In this document: piece by piece, positions 20,806-29,995 of the stretch | How positions within the stretch are numbered: the first letter of the stretch is position 1 | Layout of the letters: the number at the start of each line of letters is the position of its first letter | Source of the DNA: Alphaproteobacteria bacterium | Lineage (GTDB): Bacteria; Pseudomonadota; Alphaproteobacteria; UBA828 | Length of the DNA stretch: 64,000 nt | NCBI GenBank assembly: GCA_022826345.1 | Contig: JAJDVB010000094.1 | Span: forward strand, 1 to 64,000 | Direction of reading: 5' to 3' | Position numbers and translations under genes: made by a program | Notes under the pieces: model-generated | Told to the model about the DNA's origin: nothing | The model's input: only the letters and a program-made list of their open reading frames with translations | Databases searched by the model: none

Positions 20806-21471
20806 TCATCGCCCCGCGTCCGCCGTAGCGACCGCGCCCATGAAGGCGGCGAGCTTCGCGGCATCGAGCGTGCCGCCGCTGCGAACGCCCGTGCAAAGAT
20901 CGACCCCGTAAGGGCTAACGTGGCGGATTGCCTCGGCCGCGTTGTCGGGATTGAGCCCGCCGGCGAGGAAGACGGGGCAGGAGGCTTCCGCCACGATACG
21001 CCGGCTGAGCGCCCAGTCGTGGACCCGCCCGGTGCCGCCCAGCTCCTTCACTGGAGCGGTCGGATTGCCGGAATCCAGCAGCAACCCGTCCACCATGGGG
21101 GCGATGCCCACGGCCTCCGCCACATCACTATCGTCCCGCACGTGGATCACCTGCACCAGCGCGATACCCGGCATCGCCTCCCTCAGCGCTGGATAGGCGC
21201 CCGCGTCGAGGGCGTCGCAGAGCTGGATCGTGTTGACCCCGCAGCGGCGCTGCTGGGCGACGATGGCGGCGGGCTCCACCCACGACGTGAGCAGGAAGGT
21301 CCCCAAAGCCGGCGGCGTAGCGGCGGCGACCTCCGCGATCAGGTCCTCCCCGGTCACTCCCGGCCCGCTCGGCATCGCCGACACCAGCCCGATCGCATCA
21401 GCGCCTGCGGCGACGGCAGCATGTGCCTCCGCCACGCTGGAAATGCAGCAGATTTTCACGCGTGTCCGCAT
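20806..21471 (-). CDS. Phosphoribosylanthranilate isomerase-like (TrpF paralogue)
   Basis: A 221-residue TIM barrel resembling TrpF. The catalytic Cys in VKICC and Asp in LLLDSG are kept, as is GGTGRVHDW and FLAGGLNPDNAAEAI. But the usual KICGIT is KICCIS and the SPR phosphate-loop motif is replaced by MPSGPG. No other trp gene is near. It probably belongs to a paralogous TrpF-like group whose substrate may differ from N-(5-phosphoribosyl)anthranilate, so I do not assign the symbol. Confidence 0.7.
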   Translation of the reverse strand: MRTRVKICCISSVAEAHAAVAAGADAIGLVSAMPSGPGVTGEDLIAEVAAATPPALGTFLLTSWVEPAAIVAQQRRCGVNTIQLCDALDAGAYPALREAMPGIALVQVIHVRDDSDVAEAVGIAPMVDGLLLDSGNPTAPVKELGGTGRVHDWALSRRIVAEASCPVFLAGGLNPDNAAEAIRHVSPYGVDLCTGVRSGGTLDAAKLAAFMGAVATADAGR

Positions 21472-21526
21472 CGGCCTCGGTGGACCCGTCGCGCCGGTCG
21501 CGTTCGGTGTCGGCCCTGCGGGCAGC

Positions 21527-22639
21527 CTACGCCGCCGCCCGGTCGCCGAGGGCGCGCCGGAGCCTGGGCAAGACCTCGTCGGCCATGAGCCGCATCGACG
21601 TGAGCTGGTGCGCCTTGTGGGTCTCGTTCAGGCAGTCGGTCGCGGTCATCAGGATGGTGCCGAAGGGCCCCACCTCCTCGCGCAGTGCGAGGATCTGCTC
21701 GGCCACCGAGTCCGGGTCGCCGGCGACGGAGAAGGCGTCGCAGGCATACTCCGGCGTCACGTCCTCGTCCGCCATCTCGGGTCCGCTCTTCATGATGGCG
21801 TGGAAAGCGGCGCGCCTGACCAGCGTCACCAGATAGCCGTAGTAGTGGGCGAACGGCCCTTCGGGCTCCCGCACGTAGGCCTTGGCCCAGGCGTCGTCGT
21901 CGGCCACGAAGATGGAACGGGCGACGCGCCAGTCCGCCGGCCCCGGCTCGCGGCCGGCCCGCGCGCAACCGTCCGAGAATCCCTGCCAATGGTTTTTGAT
22001 GGTGGAGACCGGCACGAAGTTGGCCGAGATCACGCCCCAGCCCCGCGCCGCAGCGGAGCGCACGCCACCCGAATCCGGGCTCATGGCGGACGCCACGAGC
22101 GGGGGATGCGGCTTCTGGTAGGGCTTGATCATGGCGCCGACGCCGAGGTCCGGCCAATGATAGTCCTCGAGCCTCAGCGTCCAGTACTTGCCCCGGATGT
22201 CGTAGGGCGGCTCGGTGGACCAGAGCTTGAGCACGGTCTCGATGGCTTCCCCCGCCATCTCGCGGCGGACCTGCAGGTCGGTCACGCCGAACATCTCGAA
22301 GTCGCTGACCAGCCCGCCCGGGCTCACGCCCAGGATCAGCCGCCCGTCGCTCAGGTGGTCCAGCAGGGCTGCGTGGGCGGCGGTCTGCACCGGGTGGCGC
22401 TGGGGCAGGTTGACCACGCCGGTGCCGAGCTTCATGCGTGTCGTGCGCGCGATCAGGTTGGAGAGGAACATGAAGGGGCAGGTCACCGGCTCGCTCAGCG
22501 TCGTGTAGTGCTCGCCGATCCAGAACTCGTCGAAGCCGAGGCGATCGCAAGCGACCGCGATCTCCACGTCCTCCTTGAGCACCGTGTGGGTGTCCCGCCG
22601 GTGATCGTTCACCGGCATCATGAACATGCCGAGCTTCAT
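21527..22639 (-). CDS. Luciferase-like flavin-dependent monooxygenase
   Basis: A 370-residue LLM-class oxidoreductase (F420/FMN-dependent TIM barrel). Family features include the start MKLGMFMMPVNDHRRDTHT, FDEFWIGEHYT, and GTGVVNLPQRHPVQTAAHAA, then LSDGRLILGVSPGG. Relatives oxidise alkanes, sulfonates, limonene or aromatic compounds with reduced FMN. It lacks a nearby flavin reductase. A strong ribosome-binding site precedes the ATG. Substrate unknown. Confidence 0.85.
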   Translation of the reverse strand: MKLGMFMMPVNDHRRDTHTVLKEDVEIAVACDRLGFDEFWIGEHYTTLSEPVTCPFMFLSNLIARTTRMKLGTGVVNLPQRHPVQTAAHAALLDHLSDGRLILGVSPGGLVSDFEMFGVTDLQVRREMAGEAIETVLKLWSTEPPYDIRGKYWTLRLEDYHWPDLGVGAMIKPYQKPHPPLVASAMSPDSGGVRSAAARGWGVISANFVPVSTIKNHWQGFSDGCARAGREPGPADWRVARSIFVADDDAWAKAYVREPEGPFAHYYGYLVTLVRRAAFHAIMKSGPEMADEDVTPEYACDAFSVAGDPDSVAEQILALREEVGPFGTILMTATDCLNETHKAHQLTSMRLMADEVLPRLRRALGDRAAA

Positions 22640-22724
22640 CCTGCCCTCTCCCTAAACCGGGCCGGACTAAACACGGAGTGACGGTTGGGGGCAAGCGCGG
22701 GCTCCGGTCGCGGCGGAGAGGGGA

Positions 22725-23762
22725 TCAGCACACTTCTGTCTTGCCGCCGGCCTCGCGCCAGGCGGCGATACCGCCGATCATGTGGCAGACGTTCCCCAGC
22801 CCGCTCTCCCGCGACGCGTCAACCGCCATCGCCGAGCGCTCGCCGAAGGCGCAGTAGTAGACGAGCCGATGCCCCGGCCGGCCGGCCAGCGCGCGCAGTG
22901 CCCCGCCCGGTCCGATCATGCCAGTGAGCTGGCCGTAGGGTGCGTGAATGGAATTCGGGATCGTGCCTTCCCGCTCGCGCTCGCCTTGCTCCCGCAGGTC
23001 GACGAGGATGTCGTCGGGCCGCTGGCCGTGCATGACCTCCTGCGCAGTCATCGCGCACTCCGGGTGCGCCTCGTCCGCCTGGCCGCGGCCGACGCGCAGG
23101 TTCGCCGGCACGGCCACGTCCATCATCTTGGGGTTGGCGAGGTTGAGGCCGTTCATCAGCACGGCGTAGTCGGCGGGCGTTGCGACCTGCAGGCGCGGGT
23201 TGTAGCGCCTCTCCTCGCCGATGGTGCTCACCGTGTCGCCCTTGTAGTCGTGGCCGGGGTAGACCAGCGTCTCGTCGGGCAGCGTCAGCAGCTTGCCGAA
23301 GAGCGAGTCGTATTGCTGCAGCGGGTCGCCGTTCTGAAAGTCGGTGCGGCCGGTGCCCCGGATCAGCAGCGTGTCGCCGGTGAAGATGCGGTCCTCCATG
23401 GCGAAGCTGTAGGACTCGGCCGTGTGGCCCGGCGTGTGCAGCGCGCGCAGGCCGACGCCCTCGATTTCCACCGGATCGCCGTCGGCCACCCGCATCGAGA
23501 CCACGTCCACCGGCGCTTCCCGGCCCATCACGGTCACGCACTTGGTGCGGTCGCGGAGCTCCGCCATGCCGCTGATGTGGTCGGCGTGGACGTGGGTGTC
23601 CACCACCTTGGCGAGGGTGAGATCGAGCTCGTCGAGCAGCGTGAGGTAACGCTCCACCTGCTCCTGCACCGGGTCGATGATCAGCGCCTCGCCGCCCGCG
23701 CGCCCGCCCAGCAGGTAGGTATAGGTTCCCGAGGTCATGTGATAGAGCTGGCGAAAGATCAT
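22725..23762 (-). CDS. Persulfide dioxygenase-like beta-lactamase fold fused to rhodanese
   Basis: A 345-residue two-domain protein. The N-terminal metallo-beta-lactamase fold (1-235) has THVHADH at 56-62 (ligands His57, His59, Asp61, His62), PGHTAES and YPGHDY, as in ETHE1-type persulfide dioxygenases. The C-terminal rhodanese domain (about 245-345) has its active Cys304 in YYCAFGERS. Such fusions oxidise glutathione persulfide and handle the sulfur in one protein, detoxifying sulfide. It is cytoplasmic (no signal peptide). Confidence 0.85.
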   Translation of the reverse strand: MIFRQLYHMTSGTYTYLLGGRAGGEALIIDPVQEQVERYLTLLDELDLTLAKVVDTHVHADHISGMAELRDRTKCVTVMGREAPVDVVSMRVADGDPVEIEGVGLRALHTPGHTAESYSFAMEDRIFTGDTLLIRGTGRTDFQNGDPLQQYDSLFGKLLTLPDETLVYPGHDYKGDTVSTIGEERRYNPRLQVATPADYAVLMNGLNLANPKMMDVAVPANLRVGRGQADEAHPECAMTAQEVMHGQRPDDILVDLREQGEREREGTIPNSIHAPYGQLTGMIGPGGALRALAGRPGHRLVYYCAFGERSAMAVDASRESGLGNVCHMIGGIAAWREAGGKTEVC

Positions 23763-23896
23763 GGCCCGTCGTCCGCCGTCCTGTTCAACCGTCCCATTGT
23801 AAGGCGTCGCCGGGCCCTCCGGCCACCGGGGAGCGGCTGGTCAAGAGCCGGCGCCACGTCGATCATCACCTTGCCGAGGGCGCGGCTTCGGAATGG

Positions 23897-24388
23897 TCAC
23901 CATGGAGGCACACCGGCCATCCACGAACCGACTATCCACCATGAGAGACAGGTCAATACGAAAGCAGCCCAGTTCGAGAATAGATCGGCGCCTCTTCGGA
24001 CGAGACGAAAGTCGTTCCAATTGATCTTCAAATACGCTGGCTCAGCATGACTGCCCTGCGGGAGCTGCTCGATCTTTCCATCATCCCTCAGGTGGTAGTA
24101 CCTCAGAACGTACCAGTACACGTGGGCCAGTATTGCCGCCACACCCAAGACAAGTACGCCCCAGTCATCGGTAGGCTTCACGCCGAACACGTCCAGATCG
24201 CGCGGGTCGGCACCCGCGGCGCCAGCCACGACCACAATGCTTGCAAGCGCCAGGATGTTCCGCCGACACACCCTCGCTCCGTCCGGCTCCAACAACTTTT
24301 CAGTGGTGTCCTTCCTGCTTTTCCGATCCTCCGGCGGGTACACGCGCTCCAGGCCCGGCGACAGAAACAGAATGCGACGAACCTTCAT
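23897..24388 (-). CDS. Hypothetical membrane protein
   Basis: A 163-residue protein that I do not recognise. It has a basic N-terminus, a probable transmembrane segment near 55-72 (ILALASIVVVAGAAGA), a second around 88-108 (VLVLGVAAILAHVYWYVL) and a third near the C-terminus (around 135-157). A polar linker lies between the second and third. It is visibly less G+C-rich than its neighbours, suggesting transfer. I chose the ATG at 24388 because the in-frame sequence upstream overlaps another gene and shows no protein-like pattern. Confidence 0.55.
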   Translation of the reverse strand: MKVRRILFLSPGLERVYPPEDRKSRKDTTEKLLEPDGARVCRRNILALASIVVVAGAAGADPRDLDVFGVKPTDDWGVLVLGVAAILAHVYWYVLRYYHLRDDGKIEQLPQGSHAEPAYLKINWNDFRLVRRGADLFSNWAAFVLTCLSWWIVGSWMAGVPPW

Positions 24389-24440
24389 CTCACGCCGCCC
24401 ATTTCCCTCAAACCGTGTTCCACCATCTAGTAAGTTCCTT

Positions 24441-25073
24441 CTAGACCTTGCGCCAGACGGTCGCGAGCCAGGGCTGCTGGTGGCGCGGGCGGCCGGGTGG
24501 CCGGTAGTAATGGTGCAGCTCCGCGAAGCCCGCGCCGGTGACCAGCGCGCGCCAGGTCTCCAGGTTCCAGAAGCAGCCATAGCGGCCGCCGACCCAGCCT
24601 TCCTGGTTGTCGCCGCGCGGATTCGAGCAGAAGAGCGCGCCGCCGGGCTTCAGCGTCGCCGCGAGATCGGCAAGCACCCGCGCGATCTGGCTGCTCGGCA
24701 CGTGGAAGAGTGAGGCGTTGGCGAAAATCCCGTCGAACCGCGCCGCCGGCAGATCGAGGGCGAGAAAATCCTGGAGCAGGACCGAGCAGTCGGTCTCGGC
24801 GCGGGCGAGGGCGACCAGCTCGGCCGCGCCGTCGAGCCCGGTGACCTCGTGCCCGAGTTCGGTGAAGGCCCGCAAGTCACGGCCCGGCCCGCAGCCGAGA
24901 TCGAGGATCGCGTAGGGCGGTGTGCCCTCGATGGCATCGAGCAGGGCCGCGATGTTCTGGCTCACGTCGTGGTCGGCCGTGCCCTGGCGGTAGGCGTCCG
25001 CCATGCGGTCGTATTCCGCGAGCGTGATGGCGGCGGCCTCCCGCGCCTCCTCGTCTCGCAGAGATCTATTCAT
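24441..25073 (-). CDS. Class I SAM-dependent methyltransferase
   Basis: A 210-residue Rossmann-fold methyltransferase. Motif I is ILDLGCGPGRDLRAF (around residue 56-70), followed by an acidic end of the second strand (VTGLDGA) and the FANASLFHVP segment. LKPGGALFCS is motif III. It resembles the UbiE/Tam-type small-molecule group. Substrate not predictable. It is divergent from the adjacent AceE-like gene; 71 bases separate the two starts. Confidence 0.8.
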   Translation of the reverse strand: MNRSLRDEEAREAAAITLAEYDRMADAYRQGTADHDVSQNIAALLDAIEGTPPYAILDLGCGPGRDLRAFTELGHEVTGLDGAAELVALARAETDCSVLLQDFLALDLPAARFDGIFANASLFHVPSSQIARVLADLAATLKPGGALFCSNPRGDNQEGWVGGRYGCFWNLETWRALVTGAGFAELHHYYRPPGRPRHQQPWLATVWRKV

Positions 25074-25144
25074 TGAATCAACGGCTTGGCGCCGCGATGG
25101 CCGCAGAGGCGCGTCTGAGCTAGACTCGGCACAGGGGAGGCCCC

Positions 25145-27511
25145 ATGAGCCAGCTCGTGAACAGGCCGGCCGTTGCGCCGGAGACGCTCGCCTGCCTCAA
25201 TGCACTTGAGCGCAAGGTGTTGTGGCTGTCGTCCTGGATGGTCCACAACGCGAACCATCTGCGGCCCGCGCGCGACGGGCTCAAGGTGGGCGGGCACCAG
25301 GCCTCGTGCGCCTCTGTCGCGACGATCATGACGGCGCTCTACTTCGACGTGCTCGGGCCCAACGATCGGGTTGCCGTGAAGCCCCATGCGAGCCCGGTGT
25401 TCCACGCGATCCAGTACCTCTTCGGCAATCAGACCCGCGAGAAGCTCGAAGATTTTCGGGCCTTCGGCGGCGCGCAGAGCTACCCGTCGCGAACCAAGGA
25501 CAGCGACGACGTCGACATCTCCACCGGCTCGGTCGGGCTCGGCGTGGGCATGACGCTCTTCGCCTCCATGGTCCAGGACTACGTGCGCTTCCACAAGCTT
25601 GCGCCCGACCAGCGCCCGCCCGGCCGCATGATCGCGGTCATGGGCGATGCCGAGCTCGACGAGGGCAACGTCTTCGAGGCGCTGCTGGAGGGCTGGAAGC
25701 ACGACGTACGCAACCTCTGGTGGATCATCGACTATAACCGCCAGAGCCTCGACCGTGTGGTCTCCGACCGCCTGTTCCAGAAGATCAAGGACTTCTTCCT
25801 CGCAGTCGGCTGGGAGGTTGTAATCCTGAAGTACGGCCGCCGCCAGCAGGCCGCCTTCGCCAAGCCCGGCGGCGAGGCCCTCCGCCAGTGGATCGATGAC
25901 TGCCCCAACGAGCTCTACTGCGCGCTCACCTTCAAGGGCGGCGCCGCCTGGCGCGAACGGCTCGGCCAGGACATCGGCCACGTTGCGGGCATGAAGGCGC
26001 TGCTCGCGGACTACGACGACGACGGCCTGCAGGACCTGATGACCAATCTCGCGGGCCACGACATGGAGGCGGTACTGGAGGCGCTGCGCGAGGTCGATTC
26101 CGACGTTCCCCACTGCTTCATCGCATACACGATCAAGGGCTTCGGGCTGCCCTTCGCCGGCCACAAGGACAATCACGCCGGCATCATGACCGAAGAGCAG
26201 ATGGCCGACTTCCGCGCCGAGATGGACGTCGACGAAGGCGCCGAGTGGTCCCGCTTCGCCGGTCTCGGGCTCGACGACAAGACGCTGGAGGCGTTCATCG
26301 GGGCGGTCCCCTTCAACCGCAAGCCGGGCCGGCATTCGGCGCCGGCAGTGCCGCTGCCCGACGCGCTGCCCTTCCGCCCCGGCCCCCGCATGTCCACGCA
26401 GGAGGCCTTCGGCCGCATCCTCAACGAGCTCGGCAAGGGCGAGAGCCCGCTCGCCGAGCGCATCGTCACCACCTCGCCCGATGTCACGGTCTCGACCAAC
26501 CTCGGCGGCTGGGTGAACCAGCGCGGCATCTTCGACCGCGCCGACCGGGAGGATGTCTTCCGCTCCGAGAAGGTGGTCTCGATGCAGAAGTGGTCGCTCA
26601 GCCGGAACGGCCAGCACATCGAGCTCGGAATCGCGGAGAACAATCTTTTCCTCCTGCTCGCTGCGCTTGGGTTGAGCGACGACTTCTTCGGATCGCGTCT
26701 GCTGCCGGTGGGCACGGTCTACGACCCCTTCATCGCCCGCGGCCTCGATGCGCTCACCTACGCCTGCTATCAGGATGCGCGCTTCATGCTCGCCGGCACG
26801 CCGTCCGGCATTACGCTCGCGCCCGAAGGCGGTGCGCACCAGTCGGTAGGCACGCCGCTGCTCGGCATGGGCCAGCCGGGGCTCGTTTCCTTCGAGCCGG
26901 CGTTCGCCGACGAGGTCGCCGAGATCATGCTGTGGGGCTTCGGCCACCTGCAGGAGCCGGACGGCGGCGCGCTCTACTGTCGCCTCTCCACCCGCACCAT
27001 CGCGCAGCCCGCGCGCGAGATCGACGCGGCGCTCCGGCACGACCTGCTGGCCGGCGGCTACTGGCTGGTGGAACCCGCATCGGGCTCCCCCCTGGCGCTG
27101 GTCTTTTCCGGCGCCATCGCGCCCGAGGCGCAGGAGGCCCACGCGGCGCTGGCTGACGAGATACCCGGCGTCGGCCTGCTCGCCGTCACTTCTGCGGATC
27201 GGCTCTATGGCGGCCTGATGGCCGCGACCCAGGCCCGCGCGAGGGGCGAGGCGGTGCCGCCGACCCATGCCGAGACGTTGCTCGGCAGGCTGCCGCCCGA
27301 CGCGGCACTGGTTACCGTGCTCGACGGCCACCCGGCGGCGCTCTCCTGGCTCGGCACCGTCGCCGGCCACCGCGCCTATCCCTTGGGCGTCACGGGCTTC
27401 GGCGAGTCCGGCGATATTCCCGCGCTCTACGCCAAGCACCGAATCGACACCGACGCCATCCTCGACATGGCCGCACTGGCCTGCGTCGACCGCGCCCGCC
27501 GCCGCGCCTGA
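25145..27511 (+). CDS. Homodimeric E1/transketolase-type thiamine diphosphate enzyme
   Basis: A 788-residue enzyme closest to AceE-type (homodimeric) pyruvate dehydrogenase E1, often annotated as transketolase. The thiamine-binding segment is GDAELDEGNVFEAL followed by WWIIDYNRQSLD (about 168-200). The second half has the catalytic Glu in GIAENNLFLLLAALG (about 497). The C-terminal transketolase domain is intact. No dihydrolipoyl transacetylase or dehydrogenase gene is near, so membership of a PDH complex is unproved; it may be a stand-alone ketolase. The GGGGAGG ribosome-binding site supports ATG 25145. Real pyruvate specificity is inference. Confidence 0.75.
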   Translation: MSQLVNRPAVAPETLACLNALERKVLWLSSWMVHNANHLRPARDGLKVGGHQASCASVATIMTALYFDVLGPNDRVAVKPHASPVFHAIQYLFGNQTREKLEDFRAFGGAQSYPSRTKDSDDVDISTGSVGLGVGMTLFASMVQDYVRFHKLAPDQRPPGRMIAVMGDAELDEGNVFEALLEGWKHDVRNLWWIIDYNRQSLDRVVSDRLFQKIKDFFLAVGWEVVILKYGRRQQAAFAKPGGEALRQWIDDCPNELYCALTFKGGAAWRERLGQDIGHVAGMKALLADYDDDGLQDLMTNLAGHDMEAVLEALREVDSDVPHCFIAYTIKGFGLPFAGHKDNHAGIMTEEQMADFRAEMDVDEGAEWSRFAGLGLDDKTLEAFIGAVPFNRKPGRHSAPAVPLPDALPFRPGPRMSTQEAFGRILNELGKGESPLAERIVTTSPDVTVSTNLGGWVNQRGIFDRADREDVFRSEKVVSMQKWSLSRNGQHIELGIAENNLFLLLAALGLSDDFFGSRLLPVGTVYDPFIARGLDALTYACYQDARFMLAGTPSGITLAPEGGAHQSVGTPLLGMGQPGLVSFEPAFADEVAEIMLWGFGHLQEPDGGALYCRLSTRTIAQPAREIDAALRHDLLAGGYWLVEPASGSPLALVFSGAIAPEAQEAHAALADEIPGVGLLAVTSADRLYGGLMAATQARARGEAVPPTHAETLLGRLPPDAALVTVLDGHPAALSWLGTVAGHRAYPLGVTGFGESGDIPALYAKHRIDTDAILDMAALACVDRARRRA

Positions 27512-27536
27512 ACCACTCTCCGCGGGCGTCGGCGCC

Positions 27537-28730
27537 CTACGCCGCTGTCTCGGCCTCTTTGCGCAGGTGAGGCGGCATCCAACGCACCTGCTTCTCGGTG
27601 CCGTAGGCGAGGAACTCCGACGGCTTGCGCCGCTGCTTCAGCATCCAGGGATGCAGGATCGGCATGTTGTAGTAGAAGCGCGCCGCCCAGTGGGGCCAAA
27701 GGATGAGTGGCCAGGTGACGGTCGACCAGAGCTGCGTGTGCTCGGAGATCGGCCGCTGGCGCGCTTCCCAGCGCGCGAGCACCCGGTCGATATCGTCGGA
27801 CTCCCGCAGCATGTTGGCGAGCGAAAGGGCGTTCGAGATCGCCGTGCCGCAGCCCTGGCCGAGGCCCGGCGACATGGCGTGGGCCGAATCGCCCACGATC
27901 GCCACCCGGCCCTTGCTCCAGGCTCTGAGCTTGATCGTCTCGAAGCGGTCGTAGCGTCCCTCGTCCGGCACGCGGTCGATCATCGATTCGAGGTGCGGGA
28001 AGGCCTCGGTCCAGAGCGACTTGGGCAAGGGCAGCCGCGATGCCTCGGTATCGCGCGCGAGCATGATGAAGGCCAGATAGAAGACCTCTCGCGTGCACGG
28101 CGTGTAGAGCACCCGTCTGTAACCGTTCCACCACTCGCGGATGGTGCGGCCTTCCTCGGTGTCGGCGTAGCCGGGCACGTGGGGCACGAGCACGCGGATG
28201 GCGCCATCCACGTGGGGCTTGCGGCTCTTCAGCAGGCCGAGCGAGTCGCGCACCTTGGAGTTGATGCCATCGGCGCCGATGACGAGGTCCGCCGGCCATC
28301 CGCGCCCGTCCTCGGTGATCAGCACACCCTCGGGCCGCGCCGCCTTCGCCGTGGAGCCCGTGACGATCTCGACCCCGGCTCGCTCCGCCGCCCCCAGAAT
28401 CGCGCTGAGCAGCTGCTGGCGGGTGATGCAGAACATGCGCGAGCGGTCGGTACTGGAGATCGGCGCGAAGGGCACCTCTTCGATGAAGCGCCCCTTGGCG
28501 TCCCAGCTGATGTAGGTCGGCGCCTCGGTGCAGCCGTCGAGCGCATCGTCTGCGGCGCCGATGGCCTTGAGCACGCGCACGCCGTTGTCCCAGATCCAGA
28601 TGCCGGCGCCGAAGGCGCGGATCTCCTCCGTGCGTTCGTGGACGCGCACGGTCCAGCCCGCCTGGGCGAGCGCCGCGCCCATGACGAGCCCGGTGAAGCC
28701 GCCGCCCGCGATCTCCGCGTGTCGCGCCAT
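27537..28730 (-). CDS. FAD-dependent aromatic hydroxylase, copy 1
   Basis: A 397-residue class A flavoprotein monooxygenase (UbiH/PHBH family). It has IAGGGFTG for FAD binding (residues 7-14), the DG motif VIGADGINS and AIVGDSAHAMSPGLGQGC for flavin ribitol binding. It is 87 % identical by hand count (345 of 397) to the copy just upstream and separated from it by 23 bases, so the pair arose by tandem duplication. Differences cluster at residues 100-145 and 213-245, where the substrate would be bound. Its ATG is at 28730, although the frame stays open far upstream. Last gene of the operon with the dipeptide-type importer. Confidence 0.85.
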   Translation of the reverse strand: MARHAEIAGGGFTGLVMGAALAQAGWTVRVHERTEEIRAFGAGIWIWDNGVRVLKAIGAADDALDGCTEAPTYISWDAKGRFIEEVPFAPISSTDRSRMFCITRQQLLSAILGAAERAGVEIVTGSTAKAARPEGVLITEDGRGWPADLVIGADGINSKVRDSLGLLKSRKPHVDGAIRVLVPHVPGYADTEEGRTIREWWNGYRRVLYTPCTREVFYLAFIMLARDTEASRLPLPKSLWTEAFPHLESMIDRVPDEGRYDRFETIKLRAWSKGRVAIVGDSAHAMSPGLGQGCGTAISNALSLANMLRESDDIDRVLARWEARQRPISEHTQLWSTVTWPLILWPHWAARFYYNMPILHPWMLKQRRKPSEFLAYGTEKQVRWMPPHLRKEAETAA

Positions 28731-28753
28731 GCTCTGCCTGCGCCGCGCCTCTT

Positions 28754-29947
28754 CTACGCGGCCGCCTCGGCCTCCGTGCGCAAGTGCGGAGGCATCCAGC
28801 GCACCTGCGTCTCGGTGCCGTAGGCGTGGAATTCCGACGGCTTGCGCCGCTGCTTCAGCACCCAGGGGTGCAGGACCGGCATGTTGAGGTAGAGCTTCGC
28901 CGCCCAGTGAGGCCAGAGCGTGAGCGGCCAGGTGATGGTCGACCAGAGCTGCGTGTGCTCCGAGATCGGCCGCTGCCGCGCCTCCCAGCGTGCGAGCACT
29001 CGCTCGATGTCGTCCGATTCGCGCAGCATGTTGGCGAGCGAGAGGGCATTCGAGATCGCCGTACCGCAGCCCTGGCCCAGCCCCGGCGACATGGCGTGCG
29101 CCGAATCCCCCACGATCGCCACCCGGCCCCTGCTCCAGGCGTTGAGCTTGATGGTCTCGAAGCGGTCGTAGCGCCCTTCGTCCGGCACCCGGCTGATCAT
29201 CGATTCGATATGCGGGAAGGCCTTGCTCCAGACCGCCCGCGGTAGCGGAATCTGGGCCGCCTCCTTGTCCCGCGCGAGCATGGTGAAGCAGAAGTAGAAC
29301 ACATCGCGGTTGCAGGGCGTGTAGAGCACCCGGCGATAGCCGTTCCACCACTCGCGGATGGTGCGGCCTTCCTCAGTGTCGGCATAGCCCGGCTCGTGCG
29401 GCACGAGGACGCGGATGGCGCCGTCCACGTGGGGCTTGCGGCTCTTCAGCAGGCCCAGCGAGTCCCGCACGGTGGAGTTGATCCCGTCGGCGCCGATGAC
29501 CAGGTCCGCCGGCCACTCGCGCCCGCCCTCAGTGATGAGCACGCCCTCCGGCCGTGCACCGGTCGCCTGCGAGCTGGTGATGATTTCGACCCCCGCGCGC
29601 TGCGCCGCGCCCAGGATTGCCGCCAGGAGCTGCTGCCGCGTGATGCAGAACATGCGCGACTGATCCTTGCTGGTGATGGGCGCGAACGGCACCTCGTCGA
29701 TGTAGCGGCCTTTGGCGTCGCGGCTGATGTAGGTCGGCGCCTCGGTGCAGCCCTCCAGCGCGTCGTCCGCCGCGCCGATGGCCTTGAGCACGCGCACGCC
29801 GTTGTCCCAGATCCAGATGCCGGCGCCGAAGGCGCGGATCTCCTCCGTGCGCTCATGCACCCGCGCCGTCCAGCCGGCCTGGGCCAGCGCCGTGCCCATG
29901 ACGAGCCCGGTAAACCCGCCGCCTGCGATCTCCACATGTCGCGTCAT
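28754..29947 (-). CDS. FAD-dependent aromatic hydroxylase, copy 2
   Basis: Paralogue of the following gene, also exactly 397 residues with no gap. It holds the same FAD motifs (IAGGGFTG, VIGADGINS, GDSAHAMSPG). It lies 48 bases downstream of the fused permease/ATPase gene on the same strand, so uptake of a compound and its hydroxylation are likely linked. NAD(P)H-dependent ring hydroxylation is the family's usual reaction; the substrate is not known. Confidence 0.85.
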   Translation of the reverse strand: MTRHVEIAGGGFTGLVMGTALAQAGWTARVHERTEEIRAFGAGIWIWDNGVRVLKAIGAADDALEGCTEAPTYISRDAKGRYIDEVPFAPITSKDQSRMFCITRQQLLAAILGAAQRAGVEIITSSQATGARPEGVLITEGGREWPADLVIGADGINSTVRDSLGLLKSRKPHVDGAIRVLVPHEPGYADTEEGRTIREWWNGYRRVLYTPCNRDVFYFCFTMLARDKEAAQIPLPRAVWSKAFPHIESMISRVPDEGRYDRFETIKLNAWSRGRVAIVGDSAHAMSPGLGQGCGTAISNALSLANMLRESDDIERVLARWEARQRPISEHTQLWSTITWPLTLWPHWAAKLYLNMPVLHPWVLKQRRKPSEFHAYGTETQVRWMPPHLRTEAEAAA

Positions 29948-29995
29948 GGTTGTCTCGTGTTCTTCGCTTTTCGTCTCGCCGTTGCGCCCGCCGAA

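Noticed and set aside
28731..29351. A 604-residue fused hydroxylase
   Set aside because: The frame stays open upstream of copy 1, but the extra part is an out-of-frame reading of copy 2. The 397-residue size of both copies fixes the start at 28730.
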